DNA of 64,000 nt from Arcicella sp038230735 (GTDB lineage: Bacteria; Bacteroidota; Bacteroidia; Cytophagales; Spirosomataceae), in NCBI GenBank assembly GCA_038230735.1, contig JBBRMR010000003.1, forward strand, positions 1 to 64,000, given 5' to 3'. The position numbers and the translations under genes were made by a program. Within the stretch, counting starts at the first letter, position 1. Each line of letters opens with the position of its first letter. Under the pieces are notes generated by a model. That model was not told the DNA's origin. It did not search any database and worked only from the letters and a program-made list of their open reading frames with translations. Shown here piece after piece: positions 59,322 to 64,000 of the stretch.

Positions 59322-60650
59322 CTAAATCATCCTCCGCAAATTCACGGTTGCTATCACAATGCCATTACCTCTTTTCACGACTAAGTTTAAAGGTTTGCCT
59401 TCGCCTCTTTGGAAGAGTTTATAAATCTCGCTAATGGTGATGTCTTTTGAGGCTTTATTATTGATAAACATTACTCTATCGCCTTCCTGCAAACCTGCAT
59501 CATCGGCGGGAGAATCTTGAATGATTTTATCAATCATAAATTCGTGATAATCTTCACCCCTTGCCATCAATTCTATCCCCGACATATTGTGTTCAAAAGG
59601 CTCTTTCATGCGGCGATTGATGGGTTTCAACACGATATATTGGTCTCGATAATTGAATGTTACTTTAAATCTTCTCAGAAATTCACAACCAATACTGCCT
59701 TGTCTTTCGGTAAGGGCGGTATGTCTTTGGCGGTATGAATTGCTATCTGGAAATGAGGCTACTAAGTTTTTCATTTCAAATTTTCCTACTTTCAGCATCG
59801 GGATTCTGCCAAGATTACCATTGATAATTCCATTGAGTCCACGCCCTAATTGTGCTTTCAAAACTTTATTGGGTAAGGGAATATTGCTACTTTCTAAGGA
59901 TAAGGCATGACCTGCACCCGTGTCTAAAATTACTTTTAGGGGCGTACTGTGATTGTCATTCATCAGTTCCATCACGCTGAGGTAGGGTTTATTGTCCTCA
60001 ATGGTTATCGGAAATCGTTCTCCCTTACTGGGTTTGTATTTATAATGTTCAGGATTTTCAAGGATGATTTCGTTCATCGAAAAATCCATTGTTACGGTAA
60101 ATCTATTAAAAATTTCGTAACCAATGATACCGTGTACGGGCGTACCCACAAACTCGCTCAATTTTAAGTGGTCGTCTTGCAAAACCACCAAATTCTGACG
60201 ATACCCAATCATATCACCAATTTGAATGGTATTGTCGATAACGATACCCGCCTCAATTTCTTCGCCTTCACCCGCACCCGCAATTTTTACGCTACGGACA
60301 AATTTCATTCCTAATTTTTTGGCAACGGCGGGGTCAGTCAGAATAATTGAACTTACGCCAGTATCTAAAATAAAGCGTAAAGTGTCTGAATCATTGACTT
60401 TTACGGGGACTATGACTAAATTTGCTTGAAATTCAAACGGAATCCTTGTTATTCGCCGCTTCCTAATAAGCTGATACCCAAATTTTTCATCAGAAATGTG
60501 TTTAAGTTTTACCTTCTGCTGTTTATGTTGCAGTTTTTTTTCATGCTGAACATTATGGTAAGTTTGCACATCAACAGAATCAGTAAGTTGGCAATATCCT
60601 CCAAATGGTAGGATAAACCAACATATTACCATTTGTAAAGTTTTTTTCAT
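59322..60650 (-). CDS. Exported retropepsin-like aspartyl protease with PDZ domain
   Basis: A 442-residue secreted or periplasmic protein: signal peptide MKKTLQMVICWFILPFGGYCQ. Two tandem aspartyl-protease halves have the catalytic triads DTG at 96-98 (FILDTGVSS) and 243-245 (VILDTGAGHALS), each followed by HGIIGYEIFNRFTVTMDF or GSIGCEFLRRFKVTFNYRDQYI, the 'hydrophobic-hydrophobic-G' turn. A PDZ domain at ~365-440 contains DSPADDAGLQEGDRVMFINNKASKDITISEIYKLF. Both halves in one chain would allow activity without dimerisation. Substrate unknown. Divergent from the lipoprotein at 60764. Confidence 0.85.
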   Translation of the reverse strand: MKKTLQMVICWFILPFGGYCQLTDSVDVQTYHNVQHEKKLQHKQQKVKLKHISDEKFGYQLIRKRRITRIPFEFQANLVIVPVKVNDSDTLRFILDTGVSSIILTDPAVAKKLGMKFVRSVKIAGAGEGEEIEAGIVIDNTIQIGDMIGYRQNLVVLQDDHLKLSEFVGTPVHGIIGYEIFNRFTVTMDFSMNEIILENPEHYKYKPSKGERFPITIEDNKPYLSVMELMNDNHSTPLKVILDTGAGHALSLESSNIPLPNKVLKAQLGRGLNGIINGNLGRIPMLKVGKFEMKNLVASFPDSNSYRQRHTALTERQGSIGCEFLRRFKVTFNYRDQYIVLKPINRRMKEPFEHNMSGIELMARGEDYHEFMIDKIIQDSPADDAGLQEGDRVMFINNKASKDITISEIYKLFQRGEGKPLNLVVKRGNGIVIATVNLRRMI

Positions 60651-60763
60651 GATTTTTTTAAGAAGTTTGTATCTAAGATAGTATAAATTTCAGAAAAAAT
60701 CAAGTATTTTGTATTCAATTTCAGACACTTGACCCTAAGAAATAATCATTAATCTCCCAAATC

Positions 60764-61243
60764 ATGATAAATATTTTCAAAAAAATCACTATCGTTTTTT
60801 CATTAGCTATTTTTGTTAGTTCATGCGTAAGTAGTAAGCAATATTCGGATTTGATGAAAGATAAAGACCGCTTAGACGTAAATGTTGAGCGTTCACACAA
60901 AGAAATCAGAGAATTAAAGGAAGAAAAATCAACCTTGCAGGATCAAATTAAGTCTAAAAACGTAGAAATTACAAAGTTAGAACAACAAGTGAATACGTTC
61001 AAGCGTCAGAGTGAGGAGATTGGGGCGAAGTTTAATATGCTGGACGACCAGATGAAGAAGATGACTTCTGATTTAGAAGCTAAGAAATCGGAAAGTGCCT
61101 CATTGATAGCGAATTATGAACAAAAAATTACGGAATTACAATTGGCAAATGCGGCGTTGGGTAGTCGTAAGATAAAGATTGCACGTAAATCTGCAAGAGT
61201 AAGGAAAACGAAAGTGGCTTTACCTGCGGCTCTGAAGATATAG
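60764..61243 (+). CDS. Coiled-coil lipoprotein
   Basis: A 159-residue lipoprotein (signal MINIFKKITIVFSLAIFVSSCVSS). Almost the whole mature part is a heptad coiled coil (KDKDRLDVNVERSHKEIRELKEEKSTLQDQIKSKNVEITKLEQQVNTFKRQ ... SLIANYEQKITELQ). It ends with a basic, Lys/Arg-rich tail. It resembles the N-terminal part of coiled-coil OmpA-family lipoproteins of Bacteroidota, but has no OmpA domain, so it is either a short relative or a structural/envelope spacer. A strong hairpin follows. Confidence 0.75.
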   Translation: MINIFKKITIVFSLAIFVSSCVSSKQYSDLMKDKDRLDVNVERSHKEIRELKEEKSTLQDQIKSKNVEITKLEQQVNTFKRQSEEIGAKFNMLDDQMKKMTSDLEAKKSESASLIANYEQKITELQLANAALGSRKIKIARKSARVRKTKVALPAALKI

Positions 61244-61257
61244 GTTTTGCTGAAATA

Positions 61258-61309
61258 TAGCTACAAAATAGCCTTACAAGTGTAAACTCGTGAGGCTATT
61301 TTGTAGCTA
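61258..61309. terminator. Perfect 17-bp bidirectional hairpin
   Basis: TAGCTACAAAATAGCCT (61258-61274) and AGGCTATTTTGTAGCTA (61293-61309) are perfect complements, with an 18-nt loop. It sits between the convergent lipoprotein and LptC-like genes and should end both transcripts. Confidence 0.9.
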
Positions 61310-61363
61310 TTGCTTTCTGTATTCACGGGAACGAGCGTTGTCCGAAGGATTCTCATGTTACGT

Positions 61364-62071
61364 TTATTGCGGTAAATTCTTTACACTGACCTGACTATTC
61401 GATATTTTGCGGATGGTATATTGGGTAAAATCTTGGTTAGAATCCATCCCGATTCCGTGAATAGTTTGTTCGGGGGTTTTGATGTCCACCGCTTTATTGG
61501 AATAGATTTTCTTGGTATTTGGATTCCAAAATAGTTCATCAGTTTCTAATACTTCATTTTTCACTTGGTTATTGATTTGTACTCTACCCATGATACGGTA
61601 AAGGTTGGTAGCTTTCAAATAAATAGCCGAATCACCTCTGAGTTTGGTGGTATTATTTCCCATTTTATCAAAAAAGAAAACTCGCACCTCTTTTGGATAC
61701 TTTTTGTCCTCATTCGCCATGGTCAATTGGGCTTCGGTGGACATTTTTACGACTAATCTTGCCGAATCGGTGTAAGCCATATTAATGCCGTAAACTTCGG
61801 AAATCGGTCCTTTGTATTCTTGTTTTTTAACATCCTTTTTATCTTCTTCGCAAGCGGAAAATAAGAGAATAGCAAGAAGTAGAGACAAGGCACTGCCTTG
61901 TCTAACTAATGTCCAATTGTTGAATAAAAAGCGGGTACTAATGAGACAAGGCAGTGCCTTGTCTCTACTATTTACATCAGCCACAGGAACTATCCCAAAA
62001 AACAATAGCGAGGGATTGAAATTCCTCGCTATTGTTTTTTGAATAATATTTTTTTTAAATGAGTTAATCAT
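61364..62071 (-). CDS. lptC: LptC-like LPS-export lipoprotein with remodelled N-terminus
   Basis: The conserved part (about residues 77-235) matches the LptC family that carries lipopolysaccharide through the periplasm from LptBFG to LptA: YGINMAYTDSARLVVKMSTEAQL, YPKEVRVFFFDKMGNNTTKLRGDSAIYLKATNLYRIMGRVQI and TDELFWNPNTKKIYSNKAVDIKTPEQTIHGIGMDS. A lipobox lies in LLLAILLFSAC. From the only ATG nearby (62071) the lipobox is ~75 residues in, because a terminator-like hairpin and a 90-bp palindromic element are both translated before it. The true start is uncertain: a GTG at 61983-61985 (minus strand) or a late TTG are alternatives. It may be functional or impaired. Confidence 0.75.
   Translation of the reverse strand: MINSFKKNIIQKTIARNFNPSLLFFGIVPVADVNSRDKALPCLISTRFLFNNWTLVRQGSALSLLLAILLFSACEEDKKDVKKQEYKGPISEVYGINMAYTDSARLVVKMSTEAQLTMANEDKKYPKEVRVFFFDKMGNNTTKLRGDSAIYLKATNLYRIMGRVQINNQVKNEVLETDELFWNPNTKKIYSNKAVDIKTPEQTIHGIGMDSNQDFTQYTIRKISNSQVSVKNLPQ
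61879..61968. mobile_element. 90-bp element with perfect 25-bp inverted ends in the LptC signal-peptide region
   Basis: Ends 61879-61903 and 61944-61968 are exact 25-bp inverted copies. Each end is itself a palindrome (AGACAAGGCA-N-TGCCTTGTCT). The spacer is 40 nt. The length is a multiple of three and the minus-strand reading frame has no stop, so it is translated (SRDKALPCL ... VRQGSALSL). No target duplication is clear. Similar GTAGAGACAAGGC palindromes are common dispersed repeats in Bacteroidota. Confidence 0.85.
61997..62040 (-). terminator. Rho-independent terminator after the outer-membrane protein gene
   Basis: AAAAAACAATAGCGAGG (61997-62013) and CCTCGCTATTGTTTTTT (62024-62040) form a perfect 17-bp stem with loop GATTGAAATT; the minus-strand stem is followed by a T-run. 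It lies 54 nt past the OMP stop, inside the presumed 5' part of the LptC-like frame, so it could cut off lptC transcription from the coaX-OMP message. Confidence 0.75.
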
Positions 62072-62093
62072 AAAATATTTTACGAATAAAGAT

Positions 62094-63407
62094 TTAATCG
62101 ATTTTAGGTTTACGGAACCAATAGAAATCTCCCAACGAGAATCCAATTACAATTTTGTTATAAACCTCTTCCAAGCTATTGGTTGCCAAGATGCCTCTTT
62201 TCCCTCTAACGAAGGCAACGTTGAAGTATGAGATGGTTCTCAAAGGAAACGAAGCTCCGACTGAAAAACTCATATCATTGGCAGTTGTGCCATTGAAAGC
62301 ATAAGGGGAAGTAGTATAATTGACTCCTGCACGGTACATTACGTGGTTGAAATAACCATTAAGAGCATCAAATTTTGGAATATATTCTGCCCCCAAAGCA
62401 AAAGTATGAGCATCTCTCAATCCTTCGTTTAAACTGTTAAGATTCTTAAAACCAGACCATTGTGTCAAAGAATAATCAAATGAAACGTTCAGTTTGGCGG
62501 GGTTTTCAAGAGAAATTCCAAAACGATACGTGGCAGGAAGTGTAAGACTACCATTTGTTTGTTTCAAAGTATCAGCATTAATCAAATTGATTCCGCCAGC
62601 ATCGCTAATGGTAAATCTTTTTAAGGAATTGGCACTTATATTTTGGGCAAAATCTGCCGTTGCTCCGATGTTTAAGAAATAATTTTTGCTAATTTTCGGT
62701 TTCCAAGCATAGCCCAATTTGAAATGTACCCCTGAATAATTGGTACGGTCGGCTAATTTTACCTGATAGTTTTGGGCATCCGAGAAATTTTGGGTCGTAA
62801 CATCACGGTTGATTACTCCAAAAATGAAGGCAGATTCCAAACCAACGTACATATCTTTCGTGATTTTTACACCATTAGAGATGAGGGCTTTATTTAAACC
62901 TCCATCGCCACCATACGTGTAAGTAATGCTGTCGGTACCAGTAATATTAAGTTTGCGGGAAGAGAAAGTTTCGTAATCAACGGTGCTGACGGGGGCAAGT
63001 CCCAAAACCAAAGTCCATTTTGGCGAAGCAGGCAATGACAACATAATTGGGTTAAGCGTTCCGCCAAAAGTATTGGATTGCCTTTTGTTGTTTTGCATGA
63101 TTTTACCTTCCATGTTTATGCCCATCTCGAAGGTTGTGTAACGATTGCGGGCTAATAAGGCAGGATTCAAAGTGTTAATATACACACCATTTGAATTGGC
63201 AACGCCCAAACCACCCATGGCGGACTGTACCGCTGTTCCCCCCGTGTAAACCTCGCCAATACCCAAATAAGAGAAGGGCGAATTGGTTTGTTGAGCATTC
63301 ACAAGCGTGGTTGATAATAGGGTAAGAATAATTAATAAGCCATTTGAAATAGTTCCTTTCGGAAAAGCTAAAACGTTAAAGCCTTGTATTGTCTTGATTT
63401 TTAACAT
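62094..63407 (-). CDS. Predicted outer-membrane beta-barrel protein
   Basis: A 437-residue exported protein: signal peptide ending at LVNAQQ, then PFSYLGIGEVYTGGTAVQSAMGGLGVANSNGVYINTLNPA, which is like the start of FadL/PorV-type outer-membrane proteins, and many aromatic, alternating strands to a C-terminal FSLGDFYWFRKPKID. Its exact role is unknown; its place between coaX and an LptC gene suggests an envelope function. Its start overlaps coaX by 32 nt (translation coupling). A related 'hypothetical OMP' is often found at this location in Bacteroidota. Confidence 0.75.
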   Translation of the reverse strand: MLKIKTIQGFNVLAFPKGTISNGLLIILTLLSTTLVNAQQTNSPFSYLGIGEVYTGGTAVQSAMGGLGVANSNGVYINTLNPALLARNRYTTFEMGINMEGKIMQNNKRQSNTFGGTLNPIMLSLPASPKWTLVLGLAPVSTVDYETFSSRKLNITGTDSITYTYGGDGGLNKALISNGVKITKDMYVGLESAFIFGVINRDVTTQNFSDAQNYQVKLADRTNYSGVHFKLGYAWKPKISKNYFLNIGATADFAQNISANSLKRFTISDAGGINLINADTLKQTNGSLTLPATYRFGISLENPAKLNVSFDYSLTQWSGFKNLNSLNEGLRDAHTFALGAEYIPKFDALNGYFNHVMYRAGVNYTTSPYAFNGTTANDMSFSVGASFPLRTISYFNVAFVRGKRGILATNSLEEVYNKIVIGFSLGDFYWFRKPKID

Positions 63408-64000
63408 TATATTCTAAAATTCGATTAAGTCCAATCAGCACTAATTCTGGAATGACAAAGTTCGGGTTTTTTATGCGGTTTGCAAAGTAAGTGGCATCAC
63501 CACCGCACAAAATGACGTTAATATTTGTTAAAACTTTGCCATACTCTTCCACAAAGCCATTTATTTCTGACAGAATCCCGTTCATGACTCCGCTTTGCAT
63601 GGCGTGTTGAGTGCTTTTGCCGATAAGTTCGGGAATAGGTTCGGGTTCTAATAATGGCAATCTTTTGGTAAAAGTGTTCATCGCTTTGAACCGCATCCGC
63701 ACGCCTGGAGAGATAATTCCTCCGTAAAAATTATCATCAAGTCCCACTAAATCGTAGGTAATGCAAGTTCCCATATCAATGACGATACAGCTTTTGTCGG
63801 GGTATAAAACCCTTGCTCCCACCGCCGCCGCCACACGGTCTGCCCCCAGGGTTTCGGGCGTGTCATACAGTTTTTTGATGGGAACTGGCGTAGTGCTTTT
63901 TAGTGAATAAATTTCAGTAGTAATATTATCAAATTCTGCCCGTAATTGTTCTTCGGAATAACTGACTGACGAAACCATAATACGTTGTGGATGAACTTTT
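63376..64000 (-). CDS. coaX: Type III pantothenate kinase (3' part; gene begins beyond the window)
   Basis: About 208 residues of a ~250-residue CoaX, the first enzyme of CoA synthesis. Visible motifs: DTPETLGADRVAAAVGARVLYP, IVIDMGTCITYDLV (the central Asp/Thr block), FYGGIISPGVRMRFKAMNTFTKRLP (Gly-rich loop) and GGDATYFANRI. The frame stays open to the window edge, and the ATP-binding start (DIGNT) lies outside. The gene ends in a 32-nt overlap with the OMP gene. Confidence 0.92.
   Translation of the reverse strand, partial: KVHPQRIMVSSVSYSEEQLRAEFDNITTEIYSLKSTTPVPIKKLYDTPETLGADRVAAAVGARVLYPDKSCIVIDMGTCITYDLVGLDDNFYGGIISPGVRMRFKAMNTFTKRLPLLEPEPIPELIGKSTQHAMQSGVMNGILSEINGFVEEYGKVLTNINVILCGGDATYFANRIKNPNFVIPELVLIGLNRILEYNVKNQDNTRL

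Noticed and set aside
1..64000. tRNA or rRNA genes
   Set aside because: I looked through the intergenic gaps for cloverleaf-like and rRNA sequence and found none; gaps are short and AT-rich. A covariance scan was not possible.

Overview
The window looks like a chromosomal segment from a Bacteroidota bacterium, most likely a Cytophagales member (Spirosomataceae-like; genus not determined). The clues are: AT-rich DNA; two secreted proteins with C-terminal type IX secretion (T9SS) sorting domains; the Bacteroidota promoter pattern TTTG-N19-TAnnTTTG in front of rpsF and, nearly, acpP; a short 338-residue NuoG that stops after its iron-sulfur domains; an Asn/Gln-rich linker in IF-2; and a very large RHS/YD-repeat protein.

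Layout. 1-7.2 kb (+): part of the respiratory complex I operon (nuoF, G, H, I, J). It is repeatedly interrupted by small accessory genes: a Uma2-like nuclease, two tandem DUF29-like genes, and an overlapping pair of unknown genes. 7.4-9.6 kb (-): pyruvate kinase and a flavin reductase-like protein. 9.8-11.5 kb (+): ispH with a stranded nuoK coupled to it by a TAATG overlap. 11.5-12.4 kb (-): an alpha/beta hydrolase. 12.8-19.5 kb (+): a TetR-TolC-adaptor-RND efflux operon. 19.6-20.9 kb (+): an SMP-30-like lipoprotein and a small XRE regulator. 20.9-23.4 kb (-): cobT-cobS-cobC for nucleotide-loop assembly of cobalamin. 23.7-27.9 kb (-): acpP-fabF-rnc, a ROK kinase and a cysteine-cluster protein. 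27.9-33.7 kb (-): two paralogous T9SS sialate-O-acetylesterase-like giants. 33.9-35.1 kb (-): rpsF-rpsR-rplI. 35.2-40.6 kb (-): an AAA ATPase, a full-length Uma2 protein, a cytochrome-c/beta-propeller dehydrogenase and a DUF1080 protein. 40.8-45.0 kb (+): a membrane protein, a Baeyer-Villiger-type monooxygenase, a DUF983 protein and a diheme peroxidase gene broken by a miniature element.

45.4-53.6 kb is the most striking part. It holds an RHS toxin-like gene with a C-terminal HExxH (zincin) module, followed by a lipoprotein gene that may encode immunity. The cassette sits between two direct copies of the infB 3' end plus its terminator. The copies differ only at synonymous positions within the aligned coding part, which suggests recombination-mediated insertion next to infB. 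53.6-59.1 kb (-) is rimP-nusA-infB. 59.3-64 kb holds an aspartyl-protease/PDZ protein, a coiled-coil lipoprotein, an LptC-like gene, an outer-membrane protein and the 3' part of coaX.

A second theme is short palindromic dispersed elements that have altered genes. An 82-bp element with an 8-bp target duplication breaks the peroxidase. A 90-bp element with perfect 25-bp ends lies in frame in the signal-peptide region of the lptC-like gene. A CCCCTCCC palindrome is translated inside the hydrolase. A 26-bp inverted repeat supplies the last codons of both nuoK and the convergent hydrolase gene.
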